Origin: Flavobacteriales bacterium
Lineage (GTDB): Bacteria > Bacteroidota > Bacteroidia > Flavobacteriales_D > Crocinitomicaceae
Direction of reading: 5' to 3'
DNA: 39,660 nt
Assembly (NCBI GenBank): GCA_018883325.1
Contig: VEQH01000040.1
Span: 1 to 39,660 of the forward strand
Of this stretch, positions 30,043 through 39,110 are shown in pieces. Under the pieces are notes generated by a model, which did not search any database, had not been told where the DNA came from, and saw nothing but the letters and a program-made list of their open reading frames with translations. Both the position numbers and the translations under genes were made by a program. Each line of letters begins with the position of its first letter. The first letter of the stretch is position 1.

Positions 30043-33000
30043 ATGCTTACTAAAATTATCGAGTTTTCGATTAAAAATAAACTAATCATAGGTTTATTTA
30101 CCCTCGCCTTAATAGGTTTAGGAATAATCGAAACAACAAAATTACCCATTGATGCTGTTCCTGACATCACAAACAATCAGGTTCAAATTATTACCGTTGC
30201 TTCTTCCTATGGTGCAACAGATATCGAACGACTTGTTACTTTTCCAATTGAACAAGCAAATAGCAATATCGCTGGAATCGAGGAAATTAGAAGTTTTTCG
30301 CGCTTCGGACTTTCATTGGTTACCATCGTTTTTGAAGACGGAATTGATATCTATTGGGCAAGACAACAGGTTGCAGAACGTTTGCAAAATGTGCAATCAC
30401 AAATACCTCCCGGAATTGGAAAACCTGAATTAGGACCTATTTCTACAGGTTTAGGTGAGATTTACCAATACGTTGTTCGACCAAAAAAAGGGTATGAACA
30501 TAAATACGATGCAACCGAACTTCGAACGATTCAAGACTGGACAGTACGCCGTCAATTGCTTGGAATTAAAGGTGTTGCAGAAGTTAGTAGTTTTGGTGGA
30601 AAACTAAAACAATTTGAAGTTGCAATCAACCCTGATCAATTAAAAGTATTTCAACTTTCAATCAATGACGTTTTTACAGCTTTAGAAAATAACAATCAAA
30701 ATACTGGTGGAGCTTACATTGAGAAAGGTCCAACGGTGCTTTTTATTAGAAGTGAAGGTTTGATTGGTAAAGTAGAAGACATTGAAAATGTGCTCATTAA
30801 ACAAACTGAAAATGGCACTCCGATTTTATTAAAAGATGTAGCAAAAGTGAATATAGGTTTCGCAACGCGCTATGGAGCTTTGTGTTTCAATGATGAAGGT
30901 GAAGCTGCAGGTGCAATAGTGATGATGTTGAAAGGTGCTAACAGTAGTGAAGTAATCAAAACCGTAAAAGAACGCATAGCGCAAATTCAAAAAACACTTC
31001 CTGAGGGTGTTGTCATTGAACCTTTTTTGGATAGAACAAAAATGGTAAACAATGCTATCGGTACGGTTGAGAAAAACTTAGTTGAAGGCGCATTGATTGT
31101 CATTTTTATCTTGGTGATTTTCCTTGGAAATGTGCGAGCTGGATTGTTAGTTGCCTCTGTGATTCCGTTGGCGATGCTGTTCGCTATAATTATGATGAAT
31201 CTTTTTGGCGTAAGTGGAAATTTAATGAGTTTAGGCGCATTGGATTTTGGATTAATCGTCGATGGTGCTGTAATTATTGTTGAAGCGGTGATGCACCAAC
31301 TTTCTCACAGTAAACTTTTCGCAAGTAAAGACAAAATTTCACAAGCAGAAATGGACAAACAAGTTGGTTTTTCTGCCGGAAAAATGATGAATAGTGCTGT
31401 TTTTGGTCAAGTAATCATTTTGATCGTTTATTTACCAATTCTTTCTTTGAGTGGAATCGAAGGTAAAATGTTTACGCCTATGGCTCAGACAGTTGCTTTT
31501 GCTTTAGTGGGTGCCTTTATTCTTTCGTTGACCTATATTCCAATGATGAGTTCGATTTTCTTAAGTAAACAAATCAAACATAAACCGAATATTTCAGACA
31601 AAGTAATGTTTGCTGTCGAAAGAAAATACCAATCAGCTTTGTCAAGAATATTACGCTTTCCCAAAACAGTTATTGGCGTTGTTTTAACTTTATTTGTAGG
31701 TGCAATTCTAGTATTGTCAACACTTGGTGGAGAATTTATTCCAGCCTTGGAAGAAGGCGACTTTGCAATTGATACGCGCGTTCTTACAGGGAGTAGTTTG
31801 AATACAAGCATCGAATACACGCAAAAAGCAGCACATATTATAAAATCGCGTTTTCCTGAGGTTGAAAAAGTCGTTACAAAAATTGGTTCGGGCGAAGTTC
31901 CAACTGATCCGATGCCGATGGAAGCAGCTGATTTAATGGTGATTTTAAAAGACAAACACGAATGGACATCTGCAAAAACATTTCCTGAATTGGCAGAAAA
32001 AATGGGTAAAGCGTTGGAAGATGTTCCCGGAATAACAACTGGTTTTCAGTTTCCTGTTCAAATGCGTTTTAATGAATTAATGACAGGGGCAAGGCAAGAT
32101 GTTGTTTGTAAAATTTTCGGTGAAGACTTGGATTCTTTGGCTATTTATGCTGAAAAACTTGGGAAAATTATTAAAACAGTAAAAGGAGCGCAAGATTTAT
32201 ACATTGAACCAGTTACTGGAATGCCACAAATTGTGATTGAGTACAAACGCAATTTAATAGCGCAATATAATTTGAACATTTCGGATATTAACCGCATTGT
32301 AAACACGGCTTTTGCTGGACAATCAACAGGTTTGGTTTACGAAGGCGAAAAACGTTTTGATTTAGTGGTTCGTTTGGATAACAAGTTGAGAAACAATTTA
32401 GAAGATATTCAAAACTTATTGATTCCTACACCAAATGGCTCGCAAATTCCGTTGAGTCAATTGGCTGATGTAGCAATTAAAAATGGCCCTAACCAAATTC
32501 AACGCGAAGACACGAAACGAAGAATTGTTGTTGGTTTTAACGTTCGTGGTCGAGATGTTCAAAGTATCGTTGAAGAGTTGCAAAACAAGGTTGAGAAAAA
32601 ATTAGAGTTTCACACAGGATATTATGTGACATACGGCGGTGCGTTTGAAAATCTAAATGAAGCAAAAGCTCGTCTTTCGATTGCTGTTCCGGTTTCTTTG
32701 GCCTTAATTTTCTTGTTGCTGTTTTTTGCATTTAATTCTGTGAAACACGGATTGTTGATTTATACCGCAATTCCTTTGTCTGCAATTGGTGGAATTTACT
32801 TTTTAGCCTTGCGCGGAATGCCTTTTAGTATTAGTGCTGGAGTTGGATTCATTGCACTCTTCGGCGTCGCTGTATTGAATGGAATTGTTTTAGTCGCTGA
32901 GTTTAATCGCTTGAAAGAAGGGGGAATGAAAAATCTAAATCGTATTGTGATTTCTGGTACAAAAGTGCGTTTGCGTCCTGTTTTGATGACAGCTTTCGTT

Positions 33001-34383
33001 GCTTCACTTGGATTTCTACCAATGGCTTTGAGTAATGGAGCAGGAGCAGAGGTGCAACGACCTTTGGCAACAGTTGTAATTGGAGGTTTACTTTTGGCGA
33101 CTTTTCTGACACTTTTCGTGTTGCCTGTTTTATACGTGATATTTGAAAACATACATATTAAAAAAGCTAAAACTCCGAAAGTTGGAATGATATTAATTTT
33201 GTTTTTAAGTTCTTTATTTACAGGTTACTCACAAACGATTACTTTAAGTGATGCTAGAGATTTAGCCTTAAAAAATAATCAAGCGATAAAAAACAATCAA
33301 TTAATTGCTGAATATCAAAATAAATTGATTCGTTCGGCTAATGATATACAGAAAAGTAACTTTACAACTGAGTACGGACAAGTGAATAGTGCTTATTTCG
33401 ATACGAAATTTGTGATTTCACAAAGCTTTAATTTTCCGAGTGTTTATATAAACCAAAAAAAGGTGCTAACCTCTAATTGGAAAGAAGCCGTTTTAGCTGT
33501 AAATCTATCTGAGTCAACGACTAAGCGCGTTGTAACTGAATTATTCTATTATTTGTTGGTCATTAAAGAACAATCAAAAATTCTCGACGAAGCGATTGCC
33601 AATTACACTTTATTTGTTGAAAAAGCGAAGTTGCGTTTTGAAAAAGGGGAGACCTCAATTCTTGAAAAAACTTCGGCAGAATCGCAACTTGGGGAGTTAT
33701 TGATGCAACGTGAATTGTTAAAAACGGAAGAAGAAATAGCGCAATTGCAATTTCAGTTGGTTTTGAATACGACGCAAAAATTTGAGCCTGAGGCCGATGA
33801 TTTTAAATTACAACTCATTGATGTTGTTGATTTTAACCCATCTCACCCACAAGTTTTAATGTTGGAAGAAAGAGTTACACAAGCAACGGCACAACAGCGC
33901 TTGGAGAAATCGAAACTTTTACCTGATTTCACAATTGGTTATTTCAATCAAAGTCTTCGTGGAACGGGTGCTGATAATCAGATTTATAACGCAAATAATC
34001 GTTTCAATGGCGGACAGATAGGACTTGCGATTCCTTTGTTTTTTGGCGCACAAAAAGCGAGAATTGATGCTTCTGCAAACGCTTTGAAAATTGCGGAAAA
34101 TGAATTGGAATACTTTAAAAATCAACACAATACTGAAATTCAATCAGCTTATGCGCAGTATAAAAATAATCAAACGATGATTAGCTACTTTGAACAGCAA
34201 CAATTACCAAATGCCAAACTCATTCAAACAACGGCAATGGAGCTTTTCAATAAAGGAGAAATCAATTATTTGGAATGGTCGAATTTGAATAATCAAGCAC
34301 TTCAAATCCAAAGAAATTATATGGATTTAGTTCGCGATTATAATTTCAACTTAATAAAAATCAATTACTTAATTAATAAATAG
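30043..34383 (+). CDS. czcA: CzcA-type heavy-metal RND efflux pump fused to a TolC-like outer-membrane factor
   Basis: A 1446-residue fusion from ATG at 30043 (a TTG seven codons earlier is not needed). Residues 1 to about 1035 are a complete HME-RND pump: TM1 near the N-terminus, two large periplasmic loops, and in TM4 DFGLIVDGAVIIVE with the Asp/Asp/Glu triad of the CzcA (Zn/Co/Cd) subclass, not the Cu/Ag subclass. From about residue 1049 (MILILFLSSLFTGYSQ, an internal signal-peptide-like segment) about 398 residues follow with TolC-family helices (LSDARDLALKNNQAI at the start, a coiled-coil repeat twice). Such fusions occur in Flavobacteriia. How the outer-membrane part leaves the inner-membrane part is unknown; cleavage after GYSQ is likely. 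The adaptor gene follows after five bases. Confidence 0.94.
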   Translation: MLTKIIEFSIKNKLIIGLFTLALIGLGIIETTKLPIDAVPDITNNQVQIITVASSYGATDIERLVTFPIEQANSNIAGIEEIRSFSRFGLSLVTIVFEDGIDIYWARQQVAERLQNVQSQIPPGIGKPELGPISTGLGEIYQYVVRPKKGYEHKYDATELRTIQDWTVRRQLLGIKGVAEVSSFGGKLKQFEVAINPDQLKVFQLSINDVFTALENNNQNTGGAYIEKGPTVLFIRSEGLIGKVEDIENVLIKQTENGTPILLKDVAKVNIGFATRYGALCFNDEGEAAGAIVMMLKGANSSEVIKTVKERIAQIQKTLPEGVVIEPFLDRTKMVNNAIGTVEKNLVEGALIVIFILVIFLGNVRAGLLVASVIPLAMLFAIIMMNLFGVSGNLMSLGALDFGLIVDGAVIIVEAVMHQLSHSKLFASKDKISQAEMDKQVGFSAGKMMNSAVFGQVIILIVYLPILSLSGIEGKMFTPMAQTVAFALVGAFILSLTYIPMMSSIFLSKQIKHKPNISDKVMFAVERKYQSALSRILRFPKTVIGVVLTLFVGAILVLSTLGGEFIPALEEGDFAIDTRVLTGSSLNTSIEYTQKAAHIIKSRFPEVEKVVTKIGSGEVPTDPMPMEAADLMVILKDKHEWTSAKTFPELAEKMGKALEDVPGITTGFQFPVQMRFNELMTGARQDVVCKIFGEDLDSLAIYAEKLGKIIKTVKGAQDLYIEPVTGMPQIVIEYKRNLIAQYNLNISDINRIVNTAFAGQSTGLVYEGEKRFDLVVRLDNKLRNNLEDIQNLLIPTPNGSQIPLSQLADVAIKNGPNQIQREDTKRRIVVGFNVRGRDVQSIVEELQNKVEKKLEFHTGYYVTYGGAFENLNEAKARLSIAVPVSLALIFLLLFFAFNSVKHGLLIYTAIPLSAIGGIYFLALRGMPFSISAGVGFIALFGVAVLNGIVLVAEFNRLKEGGMKNLNRIVISGTKVRLRPVLMTAFVASLGFLPMALSNGAGAEVQRPLATVVIGGLLLATFLTLFVLPVLYVIFENIHIKKAKTPKVGMILILFLSSLFTGYSQTITLSDARDLALKNNQAIKNNQLIAEYQNKLIRSANDIQKSNFTTEYGQVNSAYFDTKFVISQSFNFPSVYINQKKVLTSNWKEAVLAVNLSESTTKRVVTELFYYLLVIKEQSKILDEAIANYTLFVEKAKLRFEKGETSILEKTSAESQLGELLMQRELLKTEEEIAQLQFQLVLNTTQKFEPEADDFKLQLIDVVDFNPSHPQVLMLEERVTQATAQQRLEKSKLLPDFTIGYFNQSLRGTGADNQIYNANNRFNGGQIGLAIPLFFGAQKARIDASANALKIAENELEYFKNQHNTEIQSAYAQYKNNQTMISYFEQQQLPNAKLIQTTAMELFNKGEINYLEWSNLNNQALQIQRNYMDLVRDYNFNLIKINYLINK

Positions 34384-34388
34384 AAACA

Positions 34389-35516
34389 ATGAAAACAATC
34401 ATATTTTTAGTAGCACTCGGTTTCCTCTACAGTTGCGGAAGTGCTGAAGAATCAAGTCCAGCGGATGAAAAAGTCGCAATGAATACAACGGTAACCTTGA
34501 CCGATGCGCAATATAAAACAGCACAAATTTCCTATCATAAATTGGAAACGAAATCAATTTCAGGAACTGTAAAACTGAATGGAAAAATTGATGTTCCGCC
34601 ACAAAATTTGATTTCGGTGAGTGTTCCTTTGGGTGGATATTTAAAATCAACGAAATTACTTCCAGGAATGCGCCTTACAAAAGGGGAGGTGATAGCTGTT
34701 TTGGAAGATCAACAATACATTCAATTGCAAGAGGATTTTTTAATTACAAAATCGAAATTAGAATTTGCAGAGCAAGAATTTGAACGTCAAAAGGAGTTGA
34801 ATAAATCAAAATCAACTAGCGACAAGGCTTTCCAACAAGCGAAATCAGAATTTCAAAACTTGCGCATTTCAGTTCAATCTTTAGCTGAAAAGTTGAAATT
34901 GATTAATATAAATCCTAGAACTTTAAGTGAAAACAACATTTCTAGAAGTATTTCTTTGACTGCACCGTTCAATGGTTTTGTTTCTAAAGTCAATGTGAAT
35001 ATTGGAAAATACGTTAACCCAACTGACGTACTTTTTGAACTCGTTGACCCAACGGATATTCATTTAACTTTGAAAGTTTTCGAAAAAGACTTGGTTAAAT
35101 TATCTATTGGACAAAAATTATTTGCTTATTCAAACAGTGATTCCGAGAAGAAATTCGAATGTGAGATTCTTTTAATTAGTCAAGATGTTTCCGCAGATGG
35201 AAGCGCTGAAGTGCATTGTCATTTTGCAAAATATGATAAAAATCTTATCCCTGGAATGTATATGAATGCAGAGATTGAATTGAAAAGCAACCAAGTTTTA
35301 GCTGTTGAAGAAGAAGCAATTGTGAGTTTTGAAGGGAAAAACTATTTATTTCTAAAACAAGGAAAACAAACCTTTGAAATGCTTCAAGTTGAACTTGGTG
35401 TCAAAGAAAATGGTTGGGTTGAAGTTTTAAATAGTTCTATCTTTGAGGGAAAAGAAATTGTAAGTAAAGGTGCTTACACACTATTAATGTCACTAAAAAA
35501 TAAAGCGGAGGAATGA
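34389..35516 (+). CDS. czcB: Efflux RND transporter periplasmic adaptor (CzcB/CusB-like lipoprotein)
   Basis: Membrane-fusion protein linking the CzcA pump to its outer-membrane factor. The 375-residue protein has a lipoprotein signal MKTIIFLVALGFLYSC (Cys16), a biotinyl-lipoyl-like half (SVPLGGYLKSTKLLPGMRL), a helical hairpin (about residues 115-165: LQEDFLITKSKLEFAEQEF and SDKAFQQAKSEFQN), the returning half (LTAPFNGFVSKVNVNIGKYV), a beta-barrel (VDPTDIHLTLKVFEKD) and a membrane-proximal part ending in a short VLNSS...GKEIV. No His-rich N-terminal CusF-like extension. ATG at 34389 lies five bases after czcA, so one operon. Substrate class follows the pump. Confidence 0.92.
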   Translation: MKTIIFLVALGFLYSCGSAEESSPADEKVAMNTTVTLTDAQYKTAQISYHKLETKSISGTVKLNGKIDVPPQNLISVSVPLGGYLKSTKLLPGMRLTKGEVIAVLEDQQYIQLQEDFLITKSKLEFAEQEFERQKELNKSKSTSDKAFQQAKSEFQNLRISVQSLAEKLKLININPRTLSENNISRSISLTAPFNGFVSKVNVNIGKYVNPTDVLFELVDPTDIHLTLKVFEKDLVKLSIGQKLFAYSNSDSEKKFECEILLISQDVSADGSAEVHCHFAKYDKNLIPGMYMNAEIELKSNQVLAVEEEAIVSFEGKNYLFLKQGKQTFEMLQVELGVKENGWVEVLNSSIFEGKEIVSKGAYTLLMSLKNKAEE

Positions 35517-35519
35517 GAA

Positions 35520-35675
35520 TTGCGGATTGCGTATTGACGGATTACGGATTGGAAAATTGCAGATTGCAGATTGGCAAATTCTCATCCCCTCTTAAAGTCT
35601 TAATGTCCTAAAATCCTTCTCTCTTAATATCCTAAAATCCTAAAGTCCTAATATCCTAAAATCCTAAAATCAAAA
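35520..35675. repeat. Two adjacent degenerate tandem-repeat tracts
   Basis: 35520-35578 is made of imperfect GATTGCG/GATTGCA/GATTACG-type units of about seven bases. 35590-35672 is made of CCTAAAATC/CCTAAAGTC/CCTAATATC units of about nine bases, about eight copies. They fill the gap between the adaptor gene and the CxxCH lipoprotein; no protein is encoded. Confidence 0.8.
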
Positions 35676-35681
35676 AAAAAC

Positions 35682-36152
35682 ATGAAAAATCTAAACACAA
35701 TTCTAATGGGAACTTTTTTAGTAGTTGGTTCCTTTATCACTTTCAATTCTTGTGAAAAAGAAGGTGGTTGCAGTGAAACAAACATCAGTAAAGCTGGCGA
35801 CGATGACAGCCACAATATGGGTCAAAATTGTATGCAATGCCACACCTCAGGTGGAAAAGGGGAAGGTTGTTTCACTGTGGCAGGTACGGCCTACAATGAA
35901 GCTCTAACTGGAACTTTAAACACTGGAACAATCGAGTTGTATTCTGGACCAAACGGAACAGGAAACTTAGTAACGACAGTTAAAATCGACTCAAAAGGAA
36001 ATTTTTACACGACTGCGAATGTTTCAATCAATGGACTTTATCCTGCGATAACTGGCCCAACTGGTCAAAAACAATACATGGGCTCTGCTTTATCTTCAGG
36101 ACAATGTAACTCTTGCCACGGCTCATCTACTGGAAAAATTTGGGGAAATTAA
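35682..36152 (+). CDS. Lipoprotein with two CxxCH (heme c-type) motifs
   Basis: A 156-residue exported protein. The signal region ends at FNSC (Cys about 24, weak lipobox), followed by a Glu/Asp-rich linker. CMQCH lies at about 50-54 and CNSCH at about 142-146, both fitting covalent heme c attachment. Between them is a beta-rich segment (GCFTVAGTAYNEALTGTLN, TIELYSGPNGTGN, KIDSKGNFYTTANV) like a carboxypeptidase-regulatory-type sandwich. Only one or no clear Met ligand is visible (GQKQYMGSAL). Start ATG at 35682, 165 bases after the adaptor gene, past the repeat tracts. Possible roles: electron transfer or, less likely, metal binding by CxxCH. Operon link to the czc genes is possible but not shown. 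Confidence 0.78.
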   Translation: MKNLNTILMGTFLVVGSFITFNSCEKEGGCSETNISKAGDDDSHNMGQNCMQCHTSGGKGEGCFTVAGTAYNEALTGTLNTGTIELYSGPNGTGNLVTTVKIDSKGNFYTTANVSINGLYPAITGPTGQKQYMGSALSSGQCNSCHGSSTGKIWGN

Positions 36153-36345
36153 AAAGAAACTAATTGATTTTAGTTGTTTGGATTTCTTATTGGATTTGTA
36201 CTGATAAAATGAAGGTGCTTTTAAAACGTATTTCATTTATTTGTTGCAGCTACTTAAAGAAAATTCTAATTATTAGAATGAGTTAGGGAGAATCGAAGTA
36301 TTTGTTTACCAAAGAAACCTAACTTATTCTATTTCAATCAAAAAT

Positions 36346-36726
36346 CTAATTTGTACTTCGTTTGAAAAGATAAAAGTACAGAATTAATAAAAGTCCTCCG
36401 ACGAATGGTATCAGCGCCAAATGAACGTATTTAATTGGTCCATAAACATTTTGTTCTTCGAAGCCGTAGAATTCTGAAATCATCCAATAACTATTTGCAA
36501 TAATCCAGCAAATCACAGCATTATTGTGGTAAAATTCCGAAGCGTTTGCTCTAAAGTGTTTTGTCATATAAATGGATAGCAATAGGGTAGGGACAATCAT
36601 TATGACACCGAACAATTTCCAACCCATCGCCCAACTCATATCTTTGAGTAACCAAAATATGATGTGTAGGTTTTCAAATTTTCTAACTTTAGTTAGTAGC
36701 GTAAATGATTCGTTAGGATTTTCCAT
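36346..36726 (-). CDS. Small multi-pass membrane protein
   Basis: A 126-residue protein with three predicted membrane segments: about residues 35-53 (GWKLFGVIMIVPTLLLSIYM), 68-82 (AVICWIIANSYWMISEF) and 100-120 (HLALIPFVGGLLLILYFYL). Short cytoplasmic N-terminus (MENPNESFTLLTKVRKF) and a basic C-terminal KRSTN. No domain I recognise; it resembles conserved uncharacterised Bacteroidota membrane proteins. ATG at 36726. The sucD terminator (36736-36764) separates it from sucD upstream, so it needs its own promoter or read-through. Function unknown. Confidence 0.7.
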   Translation of the reverse strand: MENPNESFTLLTKVRKFENLHIIFWLLKDMSWAMGWKLFGVIMIVPTLLLSIYMTKHFRANASEFYHNNAVICWIIANSYWMISEFYGFEEQNVYGPIKYVHLALIPFVGGLLLILYFYLFKRSTN

Positions 36727-36735
36727 TTTTTAGAA

Positions 36736-36764
36736 ATAAAAAAAAGCGACTCGAGGTCGCTTTT
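36736..36764 (-). terminator. Intrinsic terminator after sucD
   Basis: On the minus strand AAAAGCGAC, loop CTCGA, GTCGCTTTT and then further T residues. A 9-bp perfect stem with a T-run, about 20 bases after the sucD stop. Confidence 0.88.
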
Positions 36765-36782
36765 AAACTAATTATTTTTTGA

Positions 36783-37661
36783 TTAAGCGTTAACGCTCAT
36801 AACTTCTGCCATTTTAGCACCAATTTGAGCTGGAGAATCTACAACGTGAATTCCACACTCTCTCATGATACGTTTTTTAGCTTCTGCTGTATCGTCTGAA
36901 CCACCAACAATCGCACCTGCGTGACCCATTGTACGTCCAGCTGGAGCAGTTTCACCTGCGATAAATCCAACAACTGGTTTTGTTCCGTTTTCTTTAATCC
37001 AACGAGCAGCAATTGCTTCTAAATTTCCACCGATTTCGCCAATCATAACGATACCTTCAGTTTCTGGGTCGTTCATCAATAATTCAACCGCCTCTTTCGT
37101 TGTTGTTCCAATAATTGGATCTCCACCGATTCCGATAGCTGTTGTGATACCTAAACCAGCTTTAGCAACTTGATCCGCTGCTTCATACGTTAAAGTTCCT
37201 GATTTAGAAACGATTCCGATTTTACCTTTTTTGAATACAAATCCTGGCATGATACCAACTTTTGCTTCACCTGCTGTTATAACTCCTGGACAGTTTGGAC
37301 CGATTAAACGAGTCTCAAATCCTTTGATGTATTCTTTTGCTTTCACCATATCATTTACTGGAATACCTTCAGTAATACAAACGATTACTTTGATACCAGC
37401 TTCAGCAGCTTCCATAATTGCGTCAGCAGCAAATGCAGGTGGAACAAAAATAATTGAAACATCTGCACCAGTTGTATTAACTGCATCTGCTACAGTGTTA
37501 AAAACAGGTCTATCCAAGTGCGTTGAACCACCTTTTCCTGGTGTTACACCACCTACAACGTTTGTTCCGTAATCAATCATTTGACCAGCATGGAAAGTAC
37601 CTTCACTACCAGTGAAACCTTGCACGATTACTTTCGAGTTTTTGTTTACTAATACACTCAT
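36783..37661 (-). CDS. sucD: Succinyl-CoA synthetase alpha subunit
   Basis: With SucC it interconverts succinyl-CoA and succinate with ATP/GTP formation in the TCA cycle. The 292-residue protein starts [21 protein letters not shown] (CoA-binding Rossmann domain; the conserved GFTG follows) and has [41 protein letters not shown], and the phospho-His in [11 protein letters not shown] at about residue 247. The start is ATG at 37661. A longer frame reaches a TTG at 37715, but that TTG is the -33 element of the promoter, so it cannot be translated. sucC is not beside it, as in several Bacteroidota. Own promoter and terminator: monocistronic. Confidence 0.96.
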   Translation of the reverse strand: MSVLVNKNSKVIVQGFTGSEGTFHAGQMIDYGTNVVGGVTPGKGGSTHLDRPVFNTVADAVNTTGADVSIIFVPPAFAADAIMEAAEAGIKVIVCITEGIPVNDMVKAKEYIKGFETRLIGPNCPGVITAGEAKVGIMPGFVFKKGKIGIVSKSGTLTYEAADQVAKAGLGITTAIGIGGDPIIGTTTKEAVELLMNDPETEGIVMIGEIGGNLEAIAARWIKENGTKPVVGFIAGETAPAGRTMGHAGAIVGGSDDTAEAKKRIMRECGIHVVDSPAQIGAKMAEVMSVNA

Positions 37662-37685
37662 TTTTCGTTTCAATTTTTTGTTGCC

Positions 37686-37715
37686 CAAAAGTAAGAAATG
37701 ACTTTTGATTAGCAA
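37686..37715 (-). promoter_or_regulatory. Promoter TTG-N19-TACTTTTG for sucD
   Basis: On the minus strand TTG (complement of 37713-37715), 19 bases, TACTTTTG (complement of 37686-37693). A full consensus match, 24 bases before the ATG at 37661. It also rules out the longer ORF start. Confidence 0.8.
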
Positions 37716-37919
37716 GGGGTAATTTGTTTTTTTATTAACTATTTGGATTCTTAAGAAATTACCATCTACATAGGTTTCTCTTTAATTTGACTTTATTTAA
37801 TTCTAAAATGCAGATTTTCAATTGAATATATCAGACTTAATCTTGATATTTTGTAAGTTTTTTGCTTTTATTTAGCCTTGCAATCTCTCGGAAAAGTTGG
37901 AGAAATTTCTGTATTCAAT

Positions 37920-39110
37920 TTACAATTCAATCGGTGTTTCTTCAATTACTTTTTTCTTATTTGTCATTAATCCAATCATCATTACTAGCGCTGTGAGAAT
38001 TATCACTTGAATCACTAGCGAATTGTTTACTAGATTAATTGTTTGATTTTCAGGAATATTTAAGAACAATAAAATCGTTATCAGTCCTCTTGGCGCAATG
38101 AAAAGCAACGGACGTATATCAAATTTCAAAAGTTTAAGGAAAAGAAAGCGAATTGAATAAATTCCTACAACAATTCCAACAGCCCACGTAATAGAGTTTA
38201 AGTTAAATAATTCTGTCGTGTTAATTAAAAAACCAAATAGAATAAAGAAAAGCGCACGAATCAAAAATGCAAATTCTACAATTAAATCTTTGAATTTACT
38301 TACTTCATTTTCAAGAATTTCAGGCTGTAATTTTTGGATGAATTTGTTTGCTGCAAAGAGTTTTAAATTACCTAGAAACAATCCAAAAAGAAGAATGAAT
38401 ATCAATGCAGGAAGGTGGAAATGTTTTGCTATTGAATAAATTAAAATTACCATCAAAATGATTGGTAAAAATTTTACGTGGTGCTTGATTTTACTTAAAA
38501 GAACAGTCAATCCAATTGTTGCAATGATAGTTATTACAAGCATAATCAACAATTCGACGAAAAATTCTCCAACCGAATGAAGATTTATTATTTCATTTAG
38601 GGCAAAAAAATTAAATAAAATAACACCAAAAATATCTGAAAGACTACTTTCGTACGTGACGAATTCCTTGTTTTTTGCAATTAAATTGTGTGCACTTGGA
38701 ATGGCAATTGCGCTACTTATAATCGCAAAAGGAATCGCATTTGTAAGTGCAATTTTCAAAGAAATTCCGCTGTAAAAATGAATTACAAAAGCAAATCCAA
38801 TCGAAAAAAGTAGAATGGGAATCAAAGCAATGATAGCCGATTTACCGATGAATGGAAGTTTTGATTGGTTTAATTCTAGTTCTAAAGAGCCTTCCATCAC
38901 AATTAAAATCAAGCCAATTGTTCCCAAAATGGGAAGAAAAGGATTTAATTCGGGGATTTTAATTTCTAATAAATGAGTTCCTTGATTTAAAAGCCATCCA
39001 ACGATTAACAATAATATTACGGAAGGTATTTTTGTTTTAGTCGAGCTTATATCAAAAACATAGGCAATTAATAATAAAACGCAGATTAATATTATAAAAA
39101 AGCTTGTCAT
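37920..39110 (-). CDS. Cation:proton antiporter (CPA family)
   Basis: A 396-residue integral membrane protein with about 11-12 hydrophobic segments. It exchanges Na+ or K+ for H+ by family analogy. Family marks: FDISSTKTKIPSVILLLIVGW at TM1-2, VMEGSLELEL, IPFAIISSAIAIPSAHNL in the core (like the SSTAIA stretch of KefC-type CPA2 proteins, with T lost and no NhaP-type TDP), SLSDIFGVILFN with the core Asp, and FLIRALFFILFGFLI plus RPLLFIAPRGLITILLFL near the end. It has no C-terminal TrkA or CBS domain, so it is the short form. ATG at 39110. Ion specificity is not determined by what can be seen. It is single. Confidence 0.85.
   Translation of the reverse strand: MTSFFIILICVLLLIAYVFDISSTKTKIPSVILLLIVGWLLNQGTHLLEIKIPELNPFLPILGTIGLILIVMEGSLELELNQSKLPFIGKSAIIALIPILLFSIGFAFVIHFYSGISLKIALTNAIPFAIISSAIAIPSAHNLIAKNKEFVTYESSLSDIFGVILFNFFALNEIINLHSVGEFFVELLIMLVITIIATIGLTVLLSKIKHHVKFLPIILMVILIYSIAKHFHLPALIFILLFGLFLGNLKLFAANKFIQKLQPEILENEVSKFKDLIVEFAFLIRALFFILFGFLINTTELFNLNSITWAVGIVVGIYSIRFLFLKLLKFDIRPLLFIAPRGLITILLFLNIPENQTINLVNNSLVIQVIILTALVMMIGLMTNKKKVIEETPIEL

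Noticed and set aside
31533..31955. 140-residue minus-strand frame inside czcA
   Set aside because: Shadow frame in a well-supported pump gene.
35520..35675. CRISPR-like periodicity
   Set aside because: Units are 7 and 9 bases with no unique spacers, so these are simple tandem repeats.
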